Assembly: GCF_031851795.1 (NCBI RefSeq)
Contig: NZ_CP134696.1
Location: forward strand, 372,001 to 436,000
Direction of reading: 5' to 3'
Source: Pontibacter sp. G13
GTDB taxonomy: Bacteria > Bacteroidota > Bacteroidia > J057
Length of the DNA: 64,000 nucleotides
Positions 1 through 8,703 of this stretch are shown here, one piece after another (within the stretch, counting starts at the first letter, position 1; every line of letters starts with the position of its first letter). Position numbers and translations under genes: made by a program. A model generated the notes under the pieces. It saw only the letters and a list, made by a program, of their open reading frames with translations, had not been told where the DNA came from and made no database searches.

Positions 1-1127
1 ATGCCTTTGGTACGGCTTTCTGTCGTCTGATTGAGGACACTCTCCGGTGTTTCGAAGAAATTCTCACGGTCAGTTTCTCCCTCATTGTAGCGACGGTTGC
101 CGAAGAAGAAGGCCGAACCAAACAGGTTGATCTTTTCCCCACGTGCATTGATGTCGCCCCCGCCGTTGAATCCGCCTCGGGAATCTACCCCTCCACGGAC
201 ACTACCGTTGTAACCGAGTCGGCGTTCCTTTTTCAGCACGATATTCACGATTCCGGCATTTCCACCTCCTGCATCAAACTTGGCAGAAGGGTTCGTGATC
301 ACCTCCACAGTTTCGATAGAATTGGCGGGGATTTGATCCAAAGATAGCGTAGTTGGGCGCCCATCGATCAAAATTTGGGGAGAGCCATTCCGGAGACTCA
401 CATTGCCATCCAGATCGACGGAGAGCGAAGGCACATTCTTCAATGCATCCTGAGCCGTACCGCCATCGGTCGTGAGGTCACTGTCTACGCGATAGGATTT
501 GCGGTCCAGCGACAAAGTGGTGGTCGTCGCTCTGCCCGTGATCTCCACCTGATCCAACTCCACAGCCTGAGGTTCCAGGAGAATGTTTCCGAGGTCCTTC
601 TCGAAATTTCCGCCGCCGAATCCGCCCCAACCACCTGATCCGCCAGAAGGTCTGCCTGTAGGTCTGCCCGTGCTTTTGGGCTTTGCTTGTCCTTGCTTAG
701 TGGAATCCTTGGGAGCACTACCCGGTCTGCCTCCGCCACCAGGGCGTTGGCCACCACCGGGCATTTTCATTCCGAAGTCAAATTCCTGAGAGATTTCAGC
801 ATATCCCAAAATGGAAATGTTCAGCGTGAAGGCACCCATGACAGGCAATTTCTCGATGTTGAATTCTCCATTGCCTTGGGTCAATTGCCCGGCCCACACC
901 GTGTCCTTCAACGTCCGTGTGGCGAAGTCGAATTTCTTACCCTTCACCTGAATTGCAGCGTAGGCAACCCCTTTGCCGGTTTCGTCGACTACTTTTCCGT
1001 AAACCCGTCCGATCATCATCTTGGAGGGATCTGGCCGTCCGCCACCCCCGTCAGGAGGAAATTGAGCGATCGCGTCGGGAATCAGAAATCCCAACGCCAC
1101 CGCGAGCGTTAGTAAAAATTTGTTCAT
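1..1127 (-). CDS. Outer-membrane beta-barrel receptor (TonB-receptor-like), N-terminal part
   Basis: The gene starts at an ATG at 1127 and runs off the left edge, leaving about 375 residues. A Sec signal peptide (MNKFLLTLAVALGF, cleavage near AIAQ) is followed by a carboxypeptidase-regulatory-like domain (about 38-190). A receptor plug follows, containing DALKNVPSLSVDLDGNVSL, a DGRP turn and IETVEVITNPSAKFDAGG, and then the first barrel strands. This order matches the Bacteroidota outer-membrane beta-barrel family related to TonB-dependent receptors, which act at the cell surface; the ligand cannot be told. The unusual part is a Gly/Pro/Lys-rich low-complexity stretch at about 122-173, inserted near the end of the regulatory-like domain. 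It stands alone upstream of the sulfatase operon, separated by a 686-bp gap. The family call is secure; whether it is a transporter or an adhesin-like barrel is open. Confidence 0.85.
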   Translation of the reverse strand, partial: MNKFLLTLAVALGFLIPDAIAQFPPDGGGGRPDPSKMMIGRVYGKVVDETGKGVAYAAIQVKGKKFDFATRTLKDTVWAGQLTQGNGEFNIEKLPVMGAFTLNISILGYAEISQEFDFGMKMPGGGQRPGGGGRPGSAPKDSTKQGQAKPKSTGRPTGRPSGGSGGWGGFGGGNFEKDLGNILLEPQAVELDQVEITGRATTTTLSLDRKSYRVDSDLTTDGGTAQDALKNVPSLSVDLDGNVSLRNGSPQILIDGRPTTLSLDQIPANSIETVEVITNPSAKFDAGGGNAGIVNIVLKKERRLGYNGSVRGGVDSRGGFNGGGDINARGEKINLFGSAFFFGNRRYNEGETDRENFFETPESVLNQTTESRTKG

Positions 1128-1813
1128 GATCTAATCATATTACCTAGCTGCACTTTTCGCAGTAGCGCTATGTATTCAGCCGCTAAGATGGAATGAAACC
1201 ACCAAGTAAAATAACTCGATCTACTAATGGTCGAATTGCGCCGATAAAAATACCCATCTAGGCAATGAAAGGGCTGAAGGCGATCTTCTTCCTACTGGAA
1301 AAATCAACCTTTTTTGACAAGCTCCGAGGCGTAAATTAAAGCTTCATCAGACCAAACAATTTGGAGAATCTATGGGTTCTATGAGATTCTTGAGGATGTG
1401 GATTTGGGCGTGCCCCCGTGTGCTGGGCAACCAGTTCCTTCCCCGGAATATGAGCCACGGGGTCTGGCCCTTCCGGACTCGCTAGCGCTCGGTCGGTGAA
1501 AATATGGCAGCCCAAACATCCGGGTAAAATCCAACAGTTTTACCCACGATCAACCCGTAAAATTCCACCGACTGAATCCTACAGACCCATCACGCCACAC
1601 CTGCCAGCCGCACATTTCTGGGGGTTCTCCCTTCCCAAATCCGTGCGCTCCTGGCATGGTCTAGATGGCCTTGTTTCAGCATGGAGGGTTTGGAGTTGCA
1701 GCCCCTTCGGATGAGTCCTCGATCTGTTGATCCCAATGGGATCACCATCAGATCGAAGACCGAGCCCGCCTTCGCAGGCACGCAAAAACCCACCAAGCCC
1801 CAACCATCACCTG
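1128..1813. other. Intergenic region carrying repeat copy A
   Basis: No convincing gene. The short frames here overlap each other on both strands and have no recognisable product. The region contains copy A of the dispersed repeat (1387-1632), including an 8-bp hairpin at 1522-1545. It also holds the promoter side of the minus-strand receptor gene and the region downstream of the sulfatase that ends at 1814. I see no strong terminator beyond that sulfatase. Confidence 0.7.
1387..1632 (+). repeat. Dispersed composite intergenic repeat, copy A
   Basis: Block 1 (about 1404-1497) begins TTTGGGCGTGCCCC and ends TTCCGGACTCGC..GCTCGGTCGG. Block 2 (1567-1614) reads ACCGACTGAATCCT, then CAG, CACGCC, and GCCAGCCGCAC. 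The same two blocks, in the same order and at similar spacing, occur at 13149-13400 and, on the minus strand, at 55500-55740. The spacer holds a hairpin at 1522-1545 (GGGTAAAA/TTTTACCC) that the other copies lack. Reading frames are not shared between copies, so the repeat looks non-coding. It may be a structured RNA or a non-autonomous mobile element. Confidence 0.8.
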
Positions 1814-3397
1814 CTACCAGCGAGGGGCAATTCCATTGGGCCAAGCATTGGGGATGGTGTCTCCACTTGCTCGATGGTCCGCCCGTTTCTGGCGCCACTC
1901 AGAAGGGGTTTCATGGGGATTCCACCAGATCGGGTCGTCTTCCCAAGTTGTCGCCATGATGGAATCCATCCTCCTCACCACCTCCGGATAGTGCGCCGCC
2001 AGATCTCTTTGCGTGTAGGTGTCTTCCTCCACCAAGTATAGGCGAATAGGGTCGTCAGGGCTACTCCGCAAAGCCATGAAGCCTCCTTGACGGACGGCTT
2101 CCTCCTGCCCCAAGGCCCAGTACAGGGCGCGGTCTTCGGGGAATGATTCGGTCCCCGTCAGCAAAGGCGTGAGCGTATGGCCATCCAGTGCAGGTCGTTC
2201 AGCTACGCCTCCCCAGTCACACATCGATGGAAAGAGGTCGATCAGCCAAACAGGCGTCGATACCGTGGCGGGCTTCCAACGGCTCGGCGCATGCACGAAA
2301 AATGGAACGCGCATACCGCCTTCCGAGGCAGAGAATTTACCGCCTTCGAACGGGCCTTTGTTTCGCAAAAATGGATCATCCTCCCAGTTCGAGCCCCGAT
2401 TGCCTCGGCCCATATAGCCGCACATGGCATATCCATTGTCGCTCGCGAATAGGATGATGGTGTTGTCGTAAGTTCCCGTTTCCTTCAGCTTGGCCACCAA
2501 TTTCCCCACGCTGATATCCAATCGCTGGACCATCGCGGCCCATTCCTTGGTCCGGATGTCGGGGTAGTCTGAACGGTCGTTTAATTCCCGCAGAGAATCG
2601 ACGATCACAGGTCCGTGAGGCAGGTTCGAGGCATAGTAGAGGAAGAAGGGCTCATCTTGATGATCATCAATGAATTGAATCGCTTCCGAATTGAACAGAT
2701 CTTCGGTGTAGACCAGGCTTTCCGGCTCGGCGATTTCAGGTGGCGAAAGCACGCCGGAGCGGGTATAGGAATTGAAGTGAATCGTTTGGGGATCGGGGAC
2801 ATTGGCATCGTAGAGTCGATCCATGTTGAAACCCGCATTGCCGGGAAAATCGATCCGTTCCTGATTCTTCCATAGATAATGCGGAAAGAACGTATGGGCC
2901 CGCAATTGGTCATAATACCCAAAGGCCAAATCGAATCCTTGACGGTTGGGTTCCCCGGAAGATCCCTTCGTGCCCATCCCCCATTTCCCCACGAAACCCG
3001 TCGCATAACCTGCTGACTTCAAGGATTTGGCCATCGTCGGATCATCGGCATGCAAAGGTTCCTGACCACATCTGGCGGAGGTATTCTTTCGGATACGCGC
3101 ATGCCCGAGATGTTGCCCAGTCATGAGCGTTCCGCGGGAAGGAGCACATTCCGGCGCGCCTGCATAAGCTTGCGTGAACCGAACCGCACGGGCCGCCAAA
3201 GCATCCAGATTTGGCGTTTCAAATTGTTCCTGACCAAAAATGCTCAAATCCCGATAGCTCAGATCATCCGCCAAAATGAAGATGATATTGGGAGGTTGAT
3301 TGTCGGGAGGGACTTGCTGACAACGCTGCAAGCTCGTCATGGCCAACAGGCAGAAAATCAGGAGGGTTAAGGCCTTGCGGTTCAAATAGTGGTTCAT
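1814..3397 (-). CDS. Sulfatase (S1, arylsulfatase A-like), third gene of operon
   Basis: This 527-residue secreted sulfatase would hydrolyse a sulfate ester, probably on an oligosaccharide in the periplasm or at the cell surface. The signature C-A-P-S-R has Cys84 as the residue converted to formylglycine. Metal-binding aspartates lie in FILADDLSYRDL (about 40-51), and ASDNGYAM supplies the later Asp-Asn pair. The N-terminus is hydrophobic with a Cys at 26, but SLQRC is not a clean lipobox, so soluble or lipid-anchored are both possible. It is the last gene of a minus-strand operon, 11 bp after the second sulfatase, which it resembles (TG.HLGHARIR against TGLHTGHTKVR). The substrate cannot be read from sequence, but the locus suggests a sulfated galactan. 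Confidence 0.93.
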   Translation of the reverse strand: MNHYLNRKALTLLIFCLLAMTSLQRCQQVPPDNQPPNIIFILADDLSYRDLSIFGQEQFETPNLDALAARAVRFTQAYAGAPECAPSRGTLMTGQHLGHARIRKNTSARCGQEPLHADDPTMAKSLKSAGYATGFVGKWGMGTKGSSGEPNRQGFDLAFGYYDQLRAHTFFPHYLWKNQERIDFPGNAGFNMDRLYDANVPDPQTIHFNSYTRSGVLSPPEIAEPESLVYTEDLFNSEAIQFIDDHQDEPFFLYYASNLPHGPVIVDSLRELNDRSDYPDIRTKEWAAMVQRLDISVGKLVAKLKETGTYDNTIILFASDNGYAMCGYMGRGNRGSNWEDDPFLRNKGPFEGGKFSASEGGMRVPFFVHAPSRWKPATVSTPVWLIDLFPSMCDWGGVAERPALDGHTLTPLLTGTESFPEDRALYWALGQEEAVRQGGFMALRSSPDDPIRLYLVEEDTYTQRDLAAHYPEVVRRMDSIMATTWEDDPIWWNPHETPSEWRQKRADHRASGDTIPNAWPNGIAPRW

Positions 3398-3408
3398 CTC
3401 AATTCAAT

Positions 3409-4812
3409 TCAAAATTCCACCCACTCATAGGGGGTGTGCTGGCGTTCGATCTCCTCAGTCAGATCTCTCACGACTTCGGGGTAGACCGCCTTCAGATCAA
3501 AATATTCTTCGGGGTCCTCGGGAATTCGGTACAGCTCGGTCCGTTCCTGTTCCTCATCGCCAATATGGGTTTGGAGGAGCTTCCACTCTCCCTTGCGTAT
3601 GGCGCGGGCGGGAGCCTCTGGACCTTCATAGATCTCCCAGTAGCAGACTCTGTCCTTGAGGTCTTTGCCGGTTTTCATGGTGTGAAGGAGGGATACCCCG
3701 TCCATCTGGGGAAGGTCCTTGGATTTCACCTGGATGAGCTCGGCGAAGGTGGGAAAGAGGTCGTACTGCACCGTTACAGAAGATTCGATGGAACGTTCGG
3801 GAATGGTCCCCGGCATCCATGCGATCATGGGAACTCGAATTCCGCCCTCGTACAGGGAGCGCTTCTTCCCTCGGAAAAAACCCGAACTCCAAAATCTCTG
3901 CGCAAAATTGGTGGGTCCATTATCGCTGGTAAATACCACTAGCGTCTTCTTTTCGATGCGGTAGTAGGTCAACAACTCCATCAACTCTCCCATCTGGGCA
4001 TCAAGCTTCGAGACCATGGCCGCATATCCTTTTTCCTTCGGCTCCCAATCCTTGTCCGCATATTGCCCCCAATCAGGCACCTCGAATCGTTCGTCCTCTG
4101 GGGCTTCGCCATTGGAATGTGGCAAGGTCGCAGCATAGTACAGGAAAAAGGGCTTGCGCTGCGTCTGGCGCCCGATAAAATCCTTGACCTCCTGAAACAT
4201 CAAATCCGGCGAATACTCCACCTTTTCCGTTGCATAGGAAAGAGGATAATCCACAAACGGGACCTCCACCGGCTCGCAAACATTAGCGAGGGAAACGGTA
4301 TCCCCATTGCGCCAAAGCATTTCTGGAAAGTAATTGTGCGCCTTGCACTGACAGTAGTACCCCATGAAATAGTCGAACCCCTGCTGCAAGGGATCTCCCG
4401 AATTCCCCGGGGCACCCATGGCCCATTTCCCGATCGCGGCGGTGTTGTATCCTTTTTCCTTGAACATCTCCGCCATCGTAAAGGCCGCAGAATCCAGCGG
4501 CATTTGACCGAGCGGAAGTTGATTGATGTTGTGTCGGACCTTGGTGTGTCCGGTATGTAGACCCGTCATCAGCGAATGGCGCGATGGCGCACAAACCGCA
4601 CTTCCCGCATAGCACTGCGAAAACTTGATGCCTTCCTTGGCCATCCGGTCGAGATTGGGGGTCTCAATTTCCTGCTGGCCATAGGCATGCAAGTCGTGGT
4701 ATCCCAAGTCATCCACAAACACGAGGATGACATTCGGACGATCATTTGATTGGGCCAATGCGATATGGCCACCGATCCAGCAAGTGAGTATGAGAAGGAA
4801 TTTTCTGAACAT
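3409..4812 (-). CDS. Sulfatase (S1, arylsulfatase A-like), second gene of operon
   Basis: A 467-residue periplasmic or secreted sulfatase. A Sec signal peptide (MFRKFLLILTCWIGGHIALA, cut before QSND) precedes NVILVFVDDLGYHDLHAYG with the metal-ligand Asp pair. Next comes the formylglycine signature CAPSR at Cys74, then LMTGLHTGHTKVRHN, and VFTSDNGPTN with the second set of metal ligands. The C-terminal sub-domain holds the usual RKGEWKLLQ strand. It sits 14 bp after the upstream lipoprotein gene and 11 bp before the next sulfatase, so co-transcription is very likely. Two adjacent sulfatases suggest removal of sulfate from different positions of one glycan. The exact S1 subfamily is uncertain. 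Confidence 0.94.
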   Translation of the reverse strand: MFRKFLLILTCWIGGHIALAQSNDRPNVILVFVDDLGYHDLHAYGQQEIETPNLDRMAKEGIKFSQCYAGSAVCAPSRHSLMTGLHTGHTKVRHNINQLPLGQMPLDSAAFTMAEMFKEKGYNTAAIGKWAMGAPGNSGDPLQQGFDYFMGYYCQCKAHNYFPEMLWRNGDTVSLANVCEPVEVPFVDYPLSYATEKVEYSPDLMFQEVKDFIGRQTQRKPFFLYYAATLPHSNGEAPEDERFEVPDWGQYADKDWEPKEKGYAAMVSKLDAQMGELMELLTYYRIEKKTLVVFTSDNGPTNFAQRFWSSGFFRGKKRSLYEGGIRVPMIAWMPGTIPERSIESSVTVQYDLFPTFAELIQVKSKDLPQMDGVSLLHTMKTGKDLKDRVCYWEIYEGPEAPARAIRKGEWKLLQTHIGDEEQERTELYRIPEDPEEYFDLKAVYPEVVRDLTEEIERQHTPYEWVEF

Positions 4813-4826
4813 GAAACAGCATTAGA

Positions 4827-6116
4827 TTACTCCATAGGGCGATCTCCAACTGTCAATCGAAATTCCCGGTCCACACCTGATACCTTCACGAGGTATGTCC
4901 CCGAAGAGAAGGTCTCCAACTCCAGGGCGTGATCTCCCTTGGGAAAATCGCCTTCGAAAAAGACGGTCCCCAAGCTATCAGAAATCATCACGTGGGAGGA
5001 TTGAGTCAGGTGCATGCCATAGGCATTCCGAAAGTGGTTGAAGTACACATAGGTAAAATAATGCGCCAATTGTTCAGGCGAAAATGGTTCTTTTTTTCGC
5101 GCGGCTATTTCTGATCGATGGAGGAGATCGTCCATGATCCAGGGACTCGCGTCTAGAAAATGCTGGACAAATTGCCCTTCTTCCTGAACGGAGAGGCTTC
5201 CGTCCGATGGATAATCCGTCCAGGCAGGACCTACCCCCGAGGCCAAAAGCCAATGGGTGGCGGCATCGGAGAAGTCCGGTTTTTGATGGTAGTATTTGGC
5301 GGTGATGAATATTTGCCCGAGGCGACTTGCTCCGAAGGTTTCCATTTGATCGAATCCTGCAGCCCCATTCACGATCCCCTTCTGGCCCACACATCCCAAT
5401 TCGATGAAGCGCACCAACGGATTACGCCCTGCCTCGTTGTGCAAAAATCTACATGCCTCCACATCATCCCAGCAGTTGGCCACATGAAAGGGAGTCTCCA
5501 GCGACCCCTGCGCCAAACTCGATTTGGTCCAGTGCGAAATGAAGATCATGTTCCGGAGTGCCGCATCATTGCCGGTGTCCAGACAGTGCTTGACGGCCAT
5601 CGCAGATTCGGTCAAAGGTCCCCAATTCAGCACAAATACCTGCTCATTCGAAGCCAGATCCACCAAAGCCTGCACGGTCTCCAACTCCGACAAATCGAGG
5701 TAGGAAGCCGTGGAATCGAAAGCGATCGGGGAAGTTTGTTGCGTAATGCTCGACCAGATGAAGGGCAAAGTCTCCGGAAATCCACCCAAAGACTCGTTCA
5801 AGGCGGCCTGATCATGCTCATAGGCATTTAGAAGCATCTCCGACACGAACGGCATGGGATCTTCTAACCCGATTCGATTGGTAGAACCTACGACAATCTG
5901 GCGAATATCATATCGATTGGCAGAAAGCATCAGGGAGGCCATGGACACAATATCATCCGGATCATTTTGGGGATAACCACCGTCGCGTTGCTGGCGGGGA
6001 TCGGACAGGTCTGAATACACCCAGACTACCGGTTTTTCGGGTGCAGGGGAGCCTAGATCACAACCAGAGAGGCAAATCAGCAATACCCAAATAATTCTTC
6101 CAAGATACCTAGACAT
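4827..6116 (-). CDS. DUF1593-like (nucleoside-hydrolase-fold) lipoprotein, first gene of operon
   Basis: A 429-residue lipoprotein (VLLICLSGC, Cys19). It has PVVWVYSDLSDPRQQRDGG followed by NDPDD at 51-55, the calcium-binding aspartate cluster typical of inosine-uridine nucleoside-hydrolase folds, and SANRYDIRQIVVGSTNR. This pattern fits the DUF1593 family, found in glycan-degradation loci and thought to cleave N- or O-glycosides; no activity can be assigned here. The last 60 residues (SDSLGTVFFEGDF..GTYLVKVSG..FRLTV) resemble the second half of a T9SS type A sorting domain but lack the leading YPNP strand. It heads the operon with two sulfatases 14 and 11 bp behind it, so it probably acts on the same substrate. 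The family call is moderate to good. Confidence 0.75.
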   Translation of the reverse strand: MSRYLGRIIWVLLICLSGCDLGSPAPEKPVVWVYSDLSDPRQQRDGGYPQNDPDDIVSMASLMLSANRYDIRQIVVGSTNRIGLEDPMPFVSEMLLNAYEHDQAALNESLGGFPETLPFIWSSITQQTSPIAFDSTASYLDLSELETVQALVDLASNEQVFVLNWGPLTESAMAVKHCLDTGNDAALRNMIFISHWTKSSLAQGSLETPFHVANCWDDVEACRFLHNEAGRNPLVRFIELGCVGQKGIVNGAAGFDQMETFGASRLGQIFITAKYYHQKPDFSDAATHWLLASGVGPAWTDYPSDGSLSVQEEGQFVQHFLDASPWIMDDLLHRSEIAARKKEPFSPEQLAHYFTYVYFNHFRNAYGMHLTQSSHVMISDSLGTVFFEGDFPKGDHALELETFSSGTYLVKVSGVDREFRLTVGDRPME

Positions 6117-6232
6117 GATGCGAGGGGATAAGCGTTTTCGCCAAGATGCCCCCCGATCTGAAAATCGCCTTGCCTATACGTCCACCAAACCAGCCCAAAC
6201 AGGCTTGACAAGCCCTTCCGGACATTTTGCTC

Positions 6233-7156
6233 CTATTCTCGAAAAAGGGTGATCGCCTCAGAAGAGAAATTCAGGCCGAAGCTGATTTGCTGCCCCGTAA
6301 AGCCCGGGATGACCACATCGTCGACTTTTCGGTTGAGGGAGTATTGCACGAAAAAATGCAGGGAATTCAGGTAGACATTGCCCGAGATGTCCAATCCGTT
6401 ATAGCCGCGAGAAATTACATCCCTGCCGCCAATCACCTGGTTTTCATTTCCAAAATCTCCCAGTACCGAACGATGGGTAAAATGCACATGGAAGGTCAGG
6501 TTGAGAACTGAGGTTTCATTTTCGGGAAAATCAAACGGTCGAATGTAGAATCCCAATTTCACCAGCAGGGGCGAAGCATCCACAAGGGTCGTGGAGTCGA
6601 GTTTCCAATTGTTGTCTACCACCAAAAAATGTGCGTTGAGTCCCAGCAATTGATTGAGCCGAGCGGCGGAGGAAAAGGTAAGCGACTGTCCTTCCGAGGC
6701 GGGAAGCATCAGGATCGCACCGAAAGTTTCCAGATCAAAGACCTCCACTTCCTTTTTGCCGCTATAGGTGAAAAACAGATTGGTGGAAATCCGGTCCGTG
6801 ATCAGATTGATTCCCAAGGAGCCCGAGGGTGTGGCTGGATCAGCCTCTTCTGCCTGTGAGGTGACATGCGAAAACAGCGATCCCCCGCCATACAAGGAAG
6901 CTTCTCGAATTTTGGTCCATTTCGCGACCTTCCCTTCCGGTAGGAAAACCTCGTCTGATCCCCCTGCTATTCGAGCTGTGTCCGCGGGGGAAGGATCGGG
7001 AGCCTGAATGATTGACTTGTCTGGATCTCTGGCTTCAGTTTCCAAGCTTTGCGTAGCCGGACGAATGGAATATCGCGTCAATTCCTGTGCCTTCGAATCA
7101 AGCGTGCCTAGAAATGGAAGGAGGAGCAAGGTAAGAATAGCGAGTCGAGCATTCAT
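6233..7156 (-). CDS. Hypothetical outer-membrane beta-barrel-type protein
   Basis: I do not recognise a named family. The start is taken at the ATG at 7156, because the upstream in-frame codon at 7174 is GTG and the ATG directly begins a good signal peptide (MNARLAILTLLLLPFLGTL, cut near SKAQ). A low-complexity, Asp/Pro-rich segment (about 30-75) leads into alternating amphipathic strands such as SLGINLITDRISTNLFFTYS, VLNLTFHVHFTHRS, SLHFFVQYSLNRK and QQISFGLNFSS. The protein ends near a terminal aromatic residue, as outer-membrane barrels do. It is divergent from the PorV-like gene at 7454 across 297 bp and is followed after 116 bp by the sulfatase operon on the same strand; a functional link is unproven. 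Confidence 0.6.
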   Translation of the reverse strand: MNARLAILTLLLLPFLGTLDSKAQELTRYSIRPATQSLETEARDPDKSIIQAPDPSPADTARIAGGSDEVFLPEGKVAKWTKIREASLYGGGSLFSHVTSQAEEADPATPSGSLGINLITDRISTNLFFTYSGKKEVEVFDLETFGAILMLPASEGQSLTFSSAARLNQLLGLNAHFLVVDNNWKLDSTTLVDASPLLVKLGFYIRPFDFPENETSVLNLTFHVHFTHRSVLGDFGNENQVIGGRDVISRGYNGLDISGNVYLNSLHFFVQYSLNRKVDDVVIPGFTGQQISFGLNFSSEAITLFRE

Positions 7157-7422
7157 AACATTTAACTTTGCCACATATTATCATTAGCATGACAGTTAAT
7201 CTTGTCATTATTTTCGAATATACGGACAAATATTAATTCTCTGCGTACCCAGCTCTTGCCATTCCCGCAAAGAGTGAGACAATCTCCACAGGTAGGATTC
7301 CTTCGATATTATCAAAAAGGCTTCCACTAGAGACTATTTCGGCCTTTGGTTATTCCCCAAAAACACCTAGTAGCTTAATCATGATTTTACGTTCATTTTC
7401 AGACTTTTTCCTTCGAAAAAAT

Positions 7423-7430
7423 TATCTTTG
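7423..7430 (+). promoter_or_regulatory. Candidate Bacteroidota -7 promoter element (TATCTTTG)
   Basis: TATCTTTG fits the TAnnTTTG -7 consensus used by the Bacteroidota primary sigma factor. It ends 24 bp before the ATG at 7454, giving a short leader. No clear TTG -33 element is visible at the expected distance, so this is a prediction from one box only. Confidence 0.45.
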
Positions 7431-7453
7431 ACCCATCCCTTAAATTACTGATT

Positions 7454-8542
7454 ATGAAGCCATTCTTATTCGCGCTATTCTCTCTCGTAGCGATCACTTC
7501 CCAAGCCCAATACATCTCAGGGTTTCAGCAAGAGTACTTTTACGGCAACTTGCCCAGTGCCAAAGTCGAAGCAATGGGCATGGCAGATGTGGCCGTGGGA
7601 GGGTCAGTCGCTTCCATTTTTTTCAATAGTGCCGGACTTAGTTCCATAGAGGAACAAGAGGCGTATATTTCCACCTCCGCACCATTCTATGTGCTTGAAA
7701 ACAGCCGATATTTGTTTTTGGGATATGCCCGAAGAATAAATCCTTGGCTCGTCACCAGCTTGAGTATCAATCGTTTTTCGATTGGAGCAACCTCCTTTGG
7801 GGTGAATCTAAATGGCAATAATTATCTAGTTACCAAAGGGGTTACGACCAACTATGCGCTTTCTGCTGCTGCGAGTCCCATAGACAATCTGTCCGTAGGG
7901 CTAAATGTCAATATATTTCGCTGGAATATATTCGAAGACATCTCTGCCTCTCATGCGCTGCATCTAGATGTTGGCGCGCAATACAAAATTGAGCTACCAG
8001 ATATTGGCACGATCATTCACCATGCTCAGCTGGGTGTCAGCCTGAATAATTTCACTTCGAATTCCATCACTTGGTCGGTACCAAATGAAATCGAAGGAAG
8101 CAATGAACTCCCGTTTATTGGAAGGTTTGGAGCGGCATATTTTGTGAAAATTCCAGTGGAATTGCCGAAAATCGGCGAAGGCTCTATTGATGTGACTGCT
8201 ACCACCGAATATGCACCGACTTTCAATAGCGATGAATTTAACACGTTTAGCATCGGCACAGAAGCGATGCTCTATCAAATGTTGGCAGTAAGATTGGGGT
8301 GGTTCAATCAAACGATCGACGATTTTAACAACAGCCTGAATCTCAGTAGTATTCAAGATTTCACCTATGGATTTGGTCTGGTTGTCCCGGTCAACAAGCT
8401 GACGAAGGACAAGTTCCCCATGCTTGTACACATAGACTACACCAATCTGCAACAACCCCCACAAACTACCTTGGTTCGGTCCATTCCCAATCTCAGCACC
8501 TTCAGCATTCGTGCAGTATGGACCCCCAAAACCCAAGGATGA
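7454..8542 (+). CDS. PorV/UPF0164-like outer-membrane protein
   Basis: 362 residues. A signal peptide (MKPFLFALFSLVAITSQAQ) is followed by SAKVEAMGMADVAVGGSVASIFFNSAG, the type of N-terminal hatch seen in the FadL/PorV/PorQ group. Many amphipathic strands follow, such as RYLFLGYARRINPWLVTSL, SVGLNVNIFRWNIF and AVRLGWFNQT. PorV and PorQ work with the type IX secretion system, shuttling cargo at the outer membrane, and this window encodes several T9SS cargo proteins. Whether this gene is a true PorV/PorQ homologue or a more general family member cannot be decided by eye. It is monocistronic, with a TATCTTTG promoter element upstream and a large stem-loop downstream (8574-8666). Confidence 0.6.
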   Translation: MKPFLFALFSLVAITSQAQYISGFQQEYFYGNLPSAKVEAMGMADVAVGGSVASIFFNSAGLSSIEEQEAYISTSAPFYVLENSRYLFLGYARRINPWLVTSLSINRFSIGATSFGVNLNGNNYLVTKGVTTNYALSAAASPIDNLSVGLNVNIFRWNIFEDISASHALHLDVGAQYKIELPDIGTIIHHAQLGVSLNNFTSNSITWSVPNEIEGSNELPFIGRFGAAYFVKIPVELPKIGEGSIDVTATTEYAPTFNSDEFNTFSIGTEAMLYQMLAVRLGWFNQTIDDFNNSLNLSSIQDFTYGFGLVVPVNKLTKDKFPMLVHIDYTNLQQPPQTTLVRSIPNLSTFSIRAVWTPKTQG

Positions 8543-8573
8543 AGCGATTGAAAACCTCCGCTTTTGACCACAA

Positions 8574-8666
8574 ACGTCCAGTGTTTAAATCCCTCTTAGG
8601 CCCCAATCAGCCTACAGCCCACACTCCCCAGCAAAACAGGAGCCTTGGGAAGCTAACACTGGACGT
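8574..8666. other. Long-range stem-loop between convergent genes
   Basis: ACGTCCAGTGTT (8574-8585) and AACACTGGACGT (8655-8666) are perfect 12-bp inverted repeats enclosing 69 bases, followed by ATTCGCTTTTTT. The structure lies between convergent genes ending at 8542 (+) and 8704 (-), so it could serve as a terminator in the + direction. The loop is far longer than in a normal intrinsic terminator. Confidence 0.55.
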
Positions 8667-8703
8667 ATTCGCTTTTTTGTGAATCAGGTCAACCGAACTT
8701 CAT

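Noticed and set aside
1496-1959. Several overlapping 70-104 codon frames on both strands near repeat copy A
   Set aside because: They overlap each other and the sulfatase end. They are not conserved in the other repeat copies, and one to the next is out of frame.
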